Source: Candidatus Zixiibacteriota bacterium (GTDB lineage: Bacteria > RBG-13-66-14 > B26-G2 > WVWN01). Taken from it: a DNA stretch of 64,000 nt. Below, piece after piece: positions 1 to 7,981 of this stretch. Location of the stretch: the NCBI GenBank assembly GCA_011773985.1, contig WVWN01000001.1:45614-109613 (forward strand), written 5' to 3'. The notes below the pieces were generated by a model. It did no database searches. It was not told the origin of the DNA and saw nothing but the letters and a program-made list of their open reading frames with translations. A program made the translations under genes and the position numbers. Every line of letters begins with the position of its first letter. Positions within the stretch are counted from its first letter, which is position 1.

Positions 1-678
1 GCGCTCTCCTTCGACCGTCGGATCGTCGAGGTGGGTTACGGCCGCCCCATCATAGCGGGCGCCGGCATGGGCATAGCGTGGGCCAATGCGTCCGTGGACG
101 ACCTCGTCGGCCGGAATTACGCCGGCAACCCGACGGAGGAGATAACGAACTCGCAGAACATGTTCGTCTTCGGCTTCGGGCGGCCGGTGGTTTGGGAGTG
201 GTTGCGCGCGGGCGTGACGGGCCGGTTCTATTATTGCGCGATCGCCGAGGGGCGGGCTTCCGGCTACGGCTTGGACGGCGGCGTCCGCGCGACGCCCCGG
301 GAATGGATTACGGCCGCGGCCTCGGTCCGCGACGTCGCCACCGGCCTCCGCTGGGAGAAGACGACGCCGGACCCGCCGCGCGAGGACGTGCCGACGCGAG
401 GCTTGCTCGGCCTCGGCTTGCGGCCTTGGCGCAAGTTGCTCCTGGCGCTGCAGGCCGACGGCGGGGAGGATGAGCGTTGGCGCTACCGGGGCGGCGCGGA
501 GTACTGGCTAGACGAGCGGGTCGCGCTGCGCGCGGGCCTTGACGACGGCGCGCCGACGCTGGGGGCCGCGGTCCTGCTGCCGCGGGGCGGCTACACCGTA
601 AGCTTCGACTACGCGTTCGTGGAGGAGGAGTTCACCGCGGAGGCCGCGCATACCGTTTCGCTGGGCCTGGTTTTTTAA
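1..678 (+). CDS. Outer-membrane beta-barrel protein, 3' part only
   Basis: The reading frame is open to the left edge of the window, so the GTG at 31 is not necessarily the start and the N-terminus is missing. The visible 226 codons have alternating polar and hydrophobic strands, many aromatic residues and a final phenylalanine (...TVSLGLVF), which is the usual end of a barrel recognised by the BAM complex. An early GAGMGIAWA segment and the overall look recall PorV/UPF0164-type barrels, but this is resemblance, not proof. A bidirectional-looking hairpin terminator follows at 745. I infer an outer-membrane location. The ligand or partner cannot be told. Confidence 0.6.
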   Translation, partial: ALSFDRRIVEVGYGRPIIAGAGMGIAWANASVDDLVGRNYAGNPTEEITNSQNMFVFGFGRPVVWEWLRAGVTGRFYYCAIAEGRASGYGLDGGVRATPREWITAAASVRDVATGLRWEKTTPDPPREDVPTRGLLGLGLRPWRKLLLALQADGGEDERWRYRGGAEYWLDERVALRAGLDDGAPTLGAAVLLPRGGYTVSFDYAFVEEEFTAEAAHTVSLGLVF

Positions 679-744
679 TTGTATTACGATTTCCGAAGTC
701 CCGGGTGTAAGGTCGTTATCTCAAGGGAACGTAAGTAGTATTTT

Positions 745-773
745 AAAAGCCGGCTCGCGCGGGCCGGCTTTTT
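745..773. terminator. Intrinsic terminator, bidirectional
   Basis: GCCGGC (749-754) and GCCGGC (763-768) pair around an 8-nt loop. The hairpin has four A before it and five T after it, so it can end transcription from both the barrel gene and the convergent small membrane gene at 778. Confidence 0.75.
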
Positions 774-777
774 AAGG

Positions 778-1038
778 TTATACGGCTCGAGGGAAGAGCG
801 ACGCTAAGTCGCCGAAAATTTTAACGTCTAAAACGCCGACGAGGTGGAGGATATAGGAGACGCAGCACAGCAGGAGGGGAATGACCGCGGCGACCAGGCA
901 CTTTTTGCCGAAGGTTTTGCACGCCGCGTCCGGCTTCCGCAGATAGATGGCCGCGACGACGATGCCCGCCAACGGAAAGATGAACGAAATGACGTAGTAT
1001 AACCACCTTCGCTTGGGTGGCGTTTCGACGTTAACCAT
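778..1038 (-). CDS. Small two-helix membrane protein (tandem family, copy 4)
   Basis: 86 residues with a short charged N-terminus, hydrophobic helix about 13-33 and a second at about 45-70, so probably two membrane spans. It shares the pattern W-x-Y-x-h-SFI-x-P near the start and K-x-FGKK-x-hhA near the middle with the proteins at 1487 and 1888. No named family recognised. It is the last of four co-directional small membrane genes downstream of the flippase gene. No good Shine-Dalgarno is seen before this ATG, so it may depend on coupling or its start may differ. Confidence 0.6.
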   Translation of the reverse strand: MVNVETPPKRRWLYYVISFIFPLAGIVVAAIYLRKPDAACKTFGKKCLVAAVIPLLLCCVSYILHLVGVLDVKIFGDLASLFPRAV

Positions 1039-1087
1039 AGGCGCGGATACGGGCCTTTGAACCCGGGACGACGTTGCCCTAATTTCC

Positions 1088-1417
1088 TCAGCTAACGCTG
1101 CCTAAGCCGGCAAAAATGCCGCCGAGCGCCAGGGCCCACACGAGGAGATAGATACACCAAAGGGCCACGCTTATTATGCCGAGGATAAGGCACAATTTCC
1201 CGAGGCCTTTGTTCTTCGGTATGACCGCGGCCTTTATCAGTATAATGCCGAAAATTATCCCGAACAACGGGACTATGAAGGAATACACCGCGAGCGCAAA
1301 GACGAGAGCCCACCGAGCCAGCTCTACCAATCCCCGGAATTGTTCGACGACGGGGTCGCCGGCCTCGCCGAAAAGAAACGCCGCTTTCTTTTCGATTTCC
1401 GGTATTTCGTTGCTCAT
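1088..1417 (-). CDS. Small membrane protein (tandem cluster, divergent member)
   Basis: 109 residues with an acidic, soluble N-terminal 30 residues, then two strongly hydrophobic stretches (about 33-62 and 72-102). A good AAAGGAG ribosome site lies about 9 nt before the ATG. The membrane part resembles the other three small proteins of this cluster in layout (helix, basic K-rich turn, helix), but the SFI-x-P and FGKK signatures are weaker (KNKGLGKLCLI in the turn). Function unknown. It probably sits in the cytoplasmic membrane. Confidence 0.6.
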   Translation of the reverse strand: MSNEIPEIEKKAAFLFGEAGDPVVEQFRGLVELARWALVFALAVYSFIVPLFGIIFGIILIKAAVIPKNKGLGKLCLILGIISVALWCIYLLVWALALGGIFAGLGSVS

Positions 1418-1486
1418 TTTGGAAACTCCTTTCGGACGTGTTGCGGGGACCGCCCGACCCCGCCGGCCCGGCGGCGCCGAGATTTA

Positions 1487-1723
1487 TTATGAAACCCTAA
1501 ATATGGGTACGCTTATCCTGAAGACGTTGAAAATTACCGTGCACAGGCAAAGTAAGATACACATTATAATTCCGGCAATTAGGCAGTTCTTGCCGAAGGC
1601 CTTGACTTCGGGCTCCGGCTTTTGCATATAGATAATGCCGAGTACGATGCCGAGGGGAAAGATTATAAACGAGAGTATATACCAAAGTACCTTTGGCTCG
1701 AGCGGTCGGTCCCCGTCCGTCAT
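1487..1723 (-). CDS. Small two-helix membrane protein (tandem family, copy 2)
   Basis: 78 residues. The start MTDGDRPLEPKVLWY aligns well with MTEEKTTLEPRWLWY of the neighbour at 1888, followed by SFIIFPLGIVLGIIY, then a K-x-FGKN turn and a second hydrophobic helix rich in cysteine. Two membrane spans are likely with both ends in the cytoplasm. An AGAGGT ribosome site lies upstream. Clearly a paralogue of the genes at 778 and 1888. Function unknown. Confidence 0.65.
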   Translation of the reverse strand: MTDGDRPLEPKVLWYILSFIIFPLGIVLGIIYMQKPEPEVKAFGKNCLIAGIIMCILLCLCTVIFNVFRISVPIFRVS

Positions 1724-1887
1724 ATATATATACCTCTGATCGAGTTAAGGTTTAAGCGCTTAGCCGTACGCCACGCCAATTCCGCGGTTACTGCGGAGAC
1801 GCTTTCTGTCGCACTTTATCTCCGCCGGTTAATACGCGCCTAACGTAATAACGAGCTAGGGATTATGAACAATAGAGTTCGGCTCCG

Positions 1888-2118
1888 CTACGCCAGCCAC
1901 TCGGCGGCGCCGAGCACGATAAAAAATACGGCGTAAAGGGCGCAATAGGCGAAGACGCCCAGGATGGCCGCGACGGTGGCCTTTTTACCGAACCGCTTGC
2001 TTTCGGGCGCTTCTCGCCGGTTGTAATTAATGCCGAGTATTACGCCGACTACGGGCAGGATAAACGACAGCGCGTACCAGAGCCATCGTGGCTCTAACGT
2101 GGTTTTCTCTTCGGTCAT
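1888..2118 (-). CDS. Small two-helix membrane protein (tandem family, copy 1)
   Basis: Taken from the internal ATG at 2118 (MTEEKTTLEPRWLWY), because this start aligns with the paralogue at 1487. An upstream ATG at 2184 would add 22 residues of non-conserved sequence and has a GGAAAAGG element close by, so the longer form cannot be excluded. The protein (76 residues) has helix, RREAPESKRFGKKA turn, then a second helix. It is the first small gene after the flippase. Membrane location is inferred and no function is recognised. Confidence 0.6.
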   Translation of the reverse strand: MTEEKTTLEPRWLWYALSFILPVVGVILGINYNRREAPESKRFGKKATVAAILGVFAYCALYAVFFIVLGAAEWLA

Positions 2119-2210
2119 AGTTACGTGGGGTCGGCCGCGGGCCTCGCCGACCTGCGGCTCGTGAGCGTCGACGTAAGCTAACATAGCCTTTTCCGAAAGT
2201 ATAGGTTTTT

Positions 2211-3683
2211 TTACTTATCTTCGTCGGTGGAGGCGCGCCCCCGGTCGCCCAGGCCGAACCCGAGGATCTCCCGTATCGCCGCGACGTCCTCGCCGCCCAG
2301 TACGTGCAGGACGAAGAGCAAGGGTACGTAAAGGCACGCGCCGATCAAGATGAGCGGCGGCCAGGGCACGTACGGCCTCAGCGCCCAGGCCGCGAGCCCC
2401 ATAATCGCGGCCGCGCCCGCGGTCCTTAGCGCGGCGCCGCCCAGGCGGCTTCGGTAGACGAGCGCGAAGGTGAAGAGGTAGTTTTGCACGAATGCCGCGA
2501 CCAAGGAAATCAAAAGCGCCGCCGCGGCACCCACCGCGTGCCAACGCGGAATCAGCACCAGGCCGCCGGCCGTCATCACGACGATGTTCACGACCAGTAT
2601 GAGGACGCTCTTCATCTGCTGTTCCGCGGCGAAGAGCGCGCGGTAGAAGACGTTGTTCACGTAGATGGGTACGACCGCGAAGATGAGGAGCGAAAAGACC
2701 GCTACTGAACGGGCGAAGTCCACCTCGTATATCAACAATACCACCGGCTCGGCGAGGACGTACGCGCCCACCGCGGCGGGAAGCGCGAACGCTACCAAGT
2801 AACGAAGGGACCGCTCCGCCAGGCGGACGAACTGCCCCCGGTCCTCCCGCCACGTTCGCGCGAGGTTGGGGTAGACCGCGTTCATGAACGATTCGGGAAC
2901 GAGCGTCAGCAGGAACATCAAGCGGTACGACGCTGAGTATATGCCCACCTCCGCCGGGCCCACAAGCCGCTGCAGCAGCAGGACGTCGAGACGCCAGTAT
3001 ATCGACGCGAGGACCGCCAGGGCCGCGAAGGGCATCGCGCCCCGCAGCAGCCGCCGCACGAAGACGACGTCGAGGCGGACGCCGCCCCCCCGCGTCTGCC
3101 AGAGGCATAGCGGCACCGAGAGCGATGCCGACGCGAACTCCACCGCGGCCCGCACGATCAACAGCGCGATTACGCCGTGCCCCAACCACAATACGAAGAC
3201 GCTTATGCCCGTAACCAGCGTGCGTTTTACGAAGGTGAGCAGGGTGATAAACTCGGCCCTCTCGATGCCGATAAAGGTTGACTCGGCCGCAGCGCCGAGC
3301 GAGGCCGGTAAGAGCGCGAACGAGGCGACGACCGCCGCGAGGTAGGTGTCGCGCCCGAGGCCGTAGACGGCGGCGACGCCGTTCATCGCGGCGACGAGCA
3401 CGAGCGCGACCGCCCCCACCAGGGCCGCCGCGTGGACGAAGTACTTCCCGGCCTCCTCCCGGCGCCGACCTATCTCGCGCGGCAGGAAATTTTGCAGGCC
3501 GAAGAAAGAGATGAGCTCGAAGACGAGGTAGAAGGCGACGACGAAGGAATATTTTCCAAAATCTTCGACCCCCAGGCGCCGGGACGCGTAGACGACGAGT
3601 AAAAAGCCGGCCACCTGGTTTATTATCCGGGTGGCGAAGAGGGCCGTGGTGTTCTTCGCGATCCTGCGTTTCATCGGGGCCAT
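2211..3683 (-). CDS. Polysaccharide flippase, Wzx/MVF-like (oligosaccharide exporter)
   Basis: 490 residues, almost entirely hydrophobic helices (about 12-14 spans). The N-terminus (KNTTALFATRIINQVAGFLLVVYASRRLGVEDFG) is typical of polysaccharide biosynthesis flippases, which move lipid-linked sugar units across the inner membrane for polysaccharide or lipopolysaccharide assembly. The G-x-E-D-F-G-x-Y motif around residues 38-45 is the usual first-helix signature. No glycosyltransferase genes flank it here, so its substrate is unknown. It is divergent from mfd and lies upstream of four small membrane genes on the same strand, possibly one transcript. Confidence 0.85.
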   Translation of the reverse strand: MAPMKRRIAKNTTALFATRIINQVAGFLLVVYASRRLGVEDFGKYSFVVAFYLVFELISFFGLQNFLPREIGRRREEAGKYFVHAAALVGAVALVLVAAMNGVAAVYGLGRDTYLAAVVASFALLPASLGAAAESTFIGIERAEFITLLTFVKRTLVTGISVFVLWLGHGVIALLIVRAAVEFASASLSVPLCLWQTRGGGVRLDVVFVRRLLRGAMPFAALAVLASIYWRLDVLLLQRLVGPAEVGIYSASYRLMFLLTLVPESFMNAVYPNLARTWREDRGQFVRLAERSLRYLVAFALPAAVGAYVLAEPVVLLIYEVDFARSVAVFSLLIFAVVPIYVNNVFYRALFAAEQQMKSVLILVVNIVVMTAGGLVLIPRWHAVGAAAALLISLVAAFVQNYLFTFALVYRSRLGGAALRTAGAAAIMGLAAWALRPYVPWPPLILIGACLYVPLLFVLHVLGGEDVAAIREILGFGLGDRGRASTDEDK

Positions 3684-3776
3684 ATTCCCGCAAGCATAAC
3701 ATAAGCCCCTACCCAGTCAAGCGCTAACGAGTTCGGCGGAAGCGGCGGAGCATCTTTTATTACGTCAAATATTTCG

Positions 3777-3782
3777 TATAAT
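3777..3782 (+). promoter_or_regulatory. -10 box TATAAT before mfd
   Basis: A perfect TATAAT sits 13 nt before the ATG at 3796. The -35 region is poor (TTTTAT around 3755). If used, the 5' leader would be only about 7 nt, which would favour either nearly leaderless translation from 3796 or the second ATG at 3817. Confidence 0.4.
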
Positions 3783-3795
3783 ATAAAGTCGAAGT

Positions 3796-6700
3796 ATGCC
3801 CTTTCCCGGTATCCGGATGGATTATTGCGATAGGGTCGCGCGCCACGCGGTATTCCGCGACGTTGCGGCGGCCCTGCGCTCGAGCCGCGGCGACGTCGTG
3901 TCCGTCGGCGGCTTGGCGGCGGGCGCCGCGGCCCTTTTCGTCGCCGCGGTGCGGCGGGAGCTCGGCGTCCCGGTGCTAACGGTGCTCGCCACCTCGGAGC
4001 GAGCGGAAGCCTTCGCCGCGGACGCCTCGAGCTATGCGGGCGAGGGTGTGACGCTGCTAAAACCTTACGGCGTATTGCCCCTTAAACCCGTGTCGCCGAG
4101 TCTGGAGACGTCGGCGTCGCGCATCGAGACCCTTTTAACTTTAGGCGGAAGCGGCGCCTGGTGCGTCGCGGCCGCGGAGGCCTTCAAGCGCCGGCTGCCG
4201 CCGCCCGGCGAGCTCCGCCGGGCCGTGCGGCGCTACCGCCCGGGCGAAACCCTAGAGCTCGCTGAACTCGAGGCCGACTTGCCTTGGCTCGGCTACGAAC
4301 GCGTCGGCATGGTCGAAGGGCCGGCGCAGTTCGCCCGTCGCGGCGCCATCTTGGATATCTTCCCCGCCGGCGCCGACGCGCCCGCGCGGCTGGAGCTCTT
4401 CGGCGACGTCGTCGAATCCGTTCGCGCCTTCGACGTCTGGACCCAGCGCCGGGGGGGCGAATTGCGCGAGCTCGTCGTTTACCCCGCGCGCGAGGTCGTG
4501 CTCTCGCCCGAAGGGATAAACGCCGCGGTGCGAAAGATTCGCGAACGCTTCGGCGACGAGGCCGCGGAGGACGCGTACGAAGCGCTGGACGTTCACCGGT
4601 ACTTCGACGGCGTCGAGAACCTTCTCCCCTTTCTGTACGCGGAGACGGCCACCGTAGCCGATTACTTCGGCGAGACGCCCCTGCTCGTATTGTACGATGC
4701 CGCCGCGGTCGCCTCCACGATGGAGCTCGAGGGGGGCCGCGCGGGGGAGCTTTCGTTCCCGTATCCCCGCCTCGACGAAATTTTCGTCGACTTCGACGAA
4801 TTCCTGACCTCGTCCCGCGAGGCGGGGGGCAACGTCCTGAGCGTGCAGCCGGGCGCCGCGCGCGACGGCCCGGGTTTTCGCTCGCGGGAAGTGGACCACC
4901 TCGCCGGCCGGCTCGAGCTTTTCGTGGACGAAGTGCGCGCGTTCCGACGCCGGGGCGAAGTAGTCGTGCACGTGGAACGTCCCGACCAGGGCGAACGTTT
5001 CCGGGAGATAGCGGCGGCCCGCGCCGAAGACCTGCCGATCCGATATGACCTCAAGCCCTCGCGGCGCGGGTTCATATGGGACGACGTCGGCCTAGCCGTC
5101 TTCCCCGCCTGGCAAATATTGGGGCGACGGCCGTCGGGCGTCAGGCGCAGGCGCCCCCCGCGTTACGAGCCGGGCGACGAGGCCGTGAGGATAAGTTCCG
5201 CCTTTGACCTCGAGGCCGGCGACCTCGTCGTCCACGCCGACCACGGCGTGGGTCGGTTCGAAGGGCTGACGGCGCTGCAGGTGGGCCGGCATCAAGAGGA
5301 GTTTATAACGCTAACTTACGAGGGCGGCGACCGCCTCTACGTCCCGGTTTACAATCTGCGCGTCGTGTATAAATATGTGGGAGGCGACCCGCGGGATAGG
5401 CCGCTCGACCGCCTGGGTGGTGCCGCTTGGCGGCGGGCCCGTGCGCGCGCGAAGAAGTCCGCGGAAAAGCTCGCCCGGAAGTTGATCGAGATTTGCGCCG
5501 CGCGGGCCGCCCGCCCCGGTTACGCTTTCGCCGGCGACGCGTCTTGGGAGCTTGAGCTCGCGGAAACCTTCCCCTACGTCGAGACGCCGGACCAATTCCG
5601 CGCGATAGAAGAGGTGGCCGAGGATATGACGGCCGAGAAGCCCATGGACCGCCTCGTCTGCGGCGACGTGGGTTTCGGCAAGACTGAGGTCGCCGTGCGC
5701 GCGGCGCTCAAGGCCGTCGCCGACGGAAAGCAGGTGGCGGTCCTCGTTCCCACGACCGTCCTGGCCGACCAACACTATGCGACTTTCCGCGAGCGCCTCG
5801 GCCCGTTCCCGGTCCGCGTCGAGATGTTGAGCCGTTTTAAAAGGCCCAAGGAGCAGAAAGAGATACTGGCCGACCTCGCCGCGGGCAAGGCGGACGTGGT
5901 AATCGGAACCCACCGCCTTCTCTCGCGGGACGTCTCGTTCGCGGACCTCGGCCTGCTCGTCGTCGACGAAGAACAGCACTTCGGCGTCGCCCACAAGGAG
6001 CGCATCAAGCAGCTGCGGAAGTTGGTGGACGTGTTGACGCTCACGGCGACGCCCATACCGCGGACGCTCCATATGGCGCTCGCGGGTTTGAGGGACCTTT
6101 CGCTCATCGGGACCGCGCCGCTGGAGCGTTTGCCCATCCTCACGCTCGTCGCGCCCTTCGACGAGGACTTAATCGCCGACGCCGTCGCGCGGGAGCTCGG
6201 GCGGGGAGGTCAGGTGTTTTTCGTCCACAACCGCGTGAAGACCATAGAAGCGGTGGCGGATTATCTCTCGAACCTTGTGCCCGAGGCGCGGTTCGGCGTC
6301 GCGCACGGCCAGATGAAAGAGAGCGACCTCGAGCGCATCATGCACGATTTCGCGGACGGCAAGTTCGACGTCCTCGTCTCTTCGGCGATAATCGAGGCGG
6401 GCCTCGACTTCCCGAACGTGAATACGATTATAATTAACCGGGCCGACGCTTTCGGCTTGAGCCAGCTTCATCAATTGCGGGGGCGGGTGGGCCGTTCGCA
6501 TACCCGCGCGTACGCCTACCTGCTCACGCCGCCGAGCCACGCCCTTACCGACGCCGCGCGCCAAAGGCTCCAGGCGCTCAAGGACGCGACGGAGCTCGGG
6601 TCCGGCTTCCGCCTCGCGATGCGCGACCTCGAGATTCGGGGCGCGGGCAACCTGCTGGGGCCGGAGCAGAGCGGCGCCGTAGCCGCGGTGGGCCTCGACC

Positions 6701-7248
6701 TCTATACGACGATATTGGCCGCCGAGGTCGCCAGGTTGAGGGGCGAGGAACTTCCCCCCCGGGCGGACGTTAACGTGCGCTTGGACCTCGACGCTTTCAT
6801 TCCCGCTTCGTACGTCCCCGACGAAAGGCAGCGGCTCGGCATTTATCGGCGGCTGAGCGAGGCTTGCGACGAGTCGGCGTTGGCGGCGCTCGCGGAGGAG
6901 CTCCGCGACCGTTTCGGCCCCGTTCCCGCGGCGGCTGAGCGCCTGTTGACGGTTCGGAGGTTGAGCTTAGGGGGCGGACGTGCGGGGGCGTGCGCCGTGA
7001 ATATAGAGGGCCGTTGCGTTACGTTGGAGTTCCGTGCGGGGCAGTTTGAAAAGGTATCTTCCGCGGAATTGCCGCCGGCCGTAACCGCGGTGGACGTTAA
7101 AGCGGGGCGCGGCGCGAAAACTTCGGTTACCTTTACGCTCGCCGAGGGTGTACCGGCGCCCGAGGCCGCGTTGGAGATCTTGGAGCGTCTCGCCGGGGCG
7201 GAAGCCCGGGCGCGCTCCCCGGTAAAAGGAACGGTTCGAGATGGTTAA
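3796..7248 (+). CDS. mfd: Transcription-repair coupling factor Mfd
   Basis: 1150 residues, full length for Mfd. Domains in order: UvrB-homology region (about 140-230), RNA-polymerase-interacting CarD-like module (DLVVHADHGVGRFEGL, about 476-491), then RecG-like superfamily 2 translocase with Walker A GDVGFGKTE (about 622), DEEQ box (about 723), TATPIPRTL (motif III) and QLRGRVGRS (motif VI, about 893). A C-terminal TRCF domain follows. Mfd removes RNA polymerase stalled at DNA damage and recruits UvrA. The start could be the ATG at 3796 or 3817. The gene overlaps the next one by 8 nt. Confidence 0.97.
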   Translation: MPFPGIRMDYCDRVARHAVFRDVAAALRSSRGDVVSVGGLAAGAAALFVAAVRRELGVPVLTVLATSERAEAFAADASSYAGEGVTLLKPYGVLPLKPVSPSLETSASRIETLLTLGGSGAWCVAAAEAFKRRLPPPGELRRAVRRYRPGETLELAELEADLPWLGYERVGMVEGPAQFARRGAILDIFPAGADAPARLELFGDVVESVRAFDVWTQRRGGELRELVVYPAREVVLSPEGINAAVRKIRERFGDEAAEDAYEALDVHRYFDGVENLLPFLYAETATVADYFGETPLLVLYDAAAVASTMELEGGRAGELSFPYPRLDEIFVDFDEFLTSSREAGGNVLSVQPGAARDGPGFRSREVDHLAGRLELFVDEVRAFRRRGEVVVHVERPDQGERFREIAAARAEDLPIRYDLKPSRRGFIWDDVGLAVFPAWQILGRRPSGVRRRRPPRYEPGDEAVRISSAFDLEAGDLVVHADHGVGRFEGLTALQVGRHQEEFITLTYEGGDRLYVPVYNLRVVYKYVGGDPRDRPLDRLGGAAWRRARARAKKSAEKLARKLIEICAARAARPGYAFAGDASWELELAETFPYVETPDQFRAIEEVAEDMTAEKPMDRLVCGDVGFGKTEVAVRAALKAVADGKQVAVLVPTTVLADQHYATFRERLGPFPVRVEMLSRFKRPKEQKEILADLAAGKADVVIGTHRLLSRDVSFADLGLLVVDEEQHFGVAHKERIKQLRKLVDVLTLTATPIPRTLHMALAGLRDLSLIGTAPLERLPILTLVAPFDEDLIADAVARELGRGGQVFFVHNRVKTIEAVADYLSNLVPEARFGVAHGQMKESDLERIMHDFADGKFDVLVSSAIIEAGLDFPNVNTIIINRADAFGLSQLHQLRGRVGRSHTRAYAYLLTPPSHALTDAARQRLQALKDATELGSGFRLAMRDLEIRGAGNLLGPEQSGAVAAVGLDLYTTILAAEVARLRGEELPPRADVNVRLDLDAFIPASYVPDERQRLGIYRRLSEACDESALAALAEELRDRFGPVPAAAERLLTVRRLSLGGGRAGACAVNIEGRCVTLEFRAGQFEKVSSAELPPAVTAVDVKAGRGAKTSVTFTLAEGVPAPEAALEILERLAGAEARARSPVKGTVRDG

Positions 7249-7960
7249 ACGTTGTGCGGTATGCGGCGCTGAGAACCCGGACGAGGTCGCAAGTTGCAAC
7301 GTTTGCGGTACGGGGCTCGAGGGCGACGTGCCGCCCGAGGTCGAGATAGAGGTCTACGACGTCGAACCGGTTAAAGTTTCCGGGCGGAATTATTTCGAGG
7401 AGACGTTGGCCGCGAGGCGCGAGAGCGTCCAAAGGGGCGCGGCTTCGCCGGCCGCCGATTTGGAAAGAGACCCCCTTATTCAAGAAGAGCTCAAGGCCGG
7501 TTACGAGATCCGGCGGCGGCGTATTAGCCAACGGTTGCGACGCCCGCGCGGCGTGGCCATTGTAGTCGCGGCGGCGGCGCTCGCGATTCTCGTAACCTAC
7601 GGCGTCCGCTGGGCCGTCGCGCGCCTGCCCAGGTACGAGTACGCGGAACCGGCCTATGTGGTCGCAACTAACCTCGCCCTCGGCGTCGCCGCCGAGCTCG
7701 AGTCAACCAGATTCGACGTCGCGGGGGCGGGCGGCCCCACGGCGCTTTTGGCCGTGGGGGGCGAAGGGGGTAAGGTCTTTATTGACGGGAATTACGTCGG
7801 CGACGCGCCGCTCGAGGCTATCCCGGTTCCGCTCGGCCGTCGGCGAGTGATCGTGAGGCGGGGAAACGAGATTGCGCTCGACGAATCGATCGATTTCGAG
7901 CGGGGAGTCCGCTATTCGTTGGAGCCGCTGAGCGCCGCGGCGCTCGCGCGTACGCGGTGA
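7241..7960 (+). CDS. Zinc-ribbon, single-helix, PEGA-domain protein
   Basis: 239 residues. The N-terminus has two CxxC pairs (C5/C8 and C18/C21) forming a zinc ribbon. A charged linker follows, then one transmembrane helix (about 106-124). The C-terminal domain has the PEGA pattern GGKVFIDGNYVGDAPLEAIPV, known from surface and envelope proteins. Predicted topology is cytoplasmic zinc ribbon and extracytoplasmic PEGA domain. The ATG overlaps the mfd stop by 8 nt with AAAAGGA upstream, so translation is probably coupled. A link to repair is not implied. Function unknown. Confidence 0.8.
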   Translation: MVKRCAVCGAENPDEVASCNVCGTGLEGDVPPEVEIEVYDVEPVKVSGRNYFEETLAARRESVQRGAASPAADLERDPLIQEELKAGYEIRRRRISQRLRRPRGVAIVVAAAALAILVTYGVRWAVARLPRYEYAEPAYVVATNLALGVAAELESTRFDVAGAGGPTALLAVGGEGGKVFIDGNYVGDAPLEAIPVPLGRRRVIVRRGNEIALDESIDFERGVRYSLEPLSAAALARTR

Positions 7961-7981
7961 CGTCCGGGGCGCGTAGTTCGT

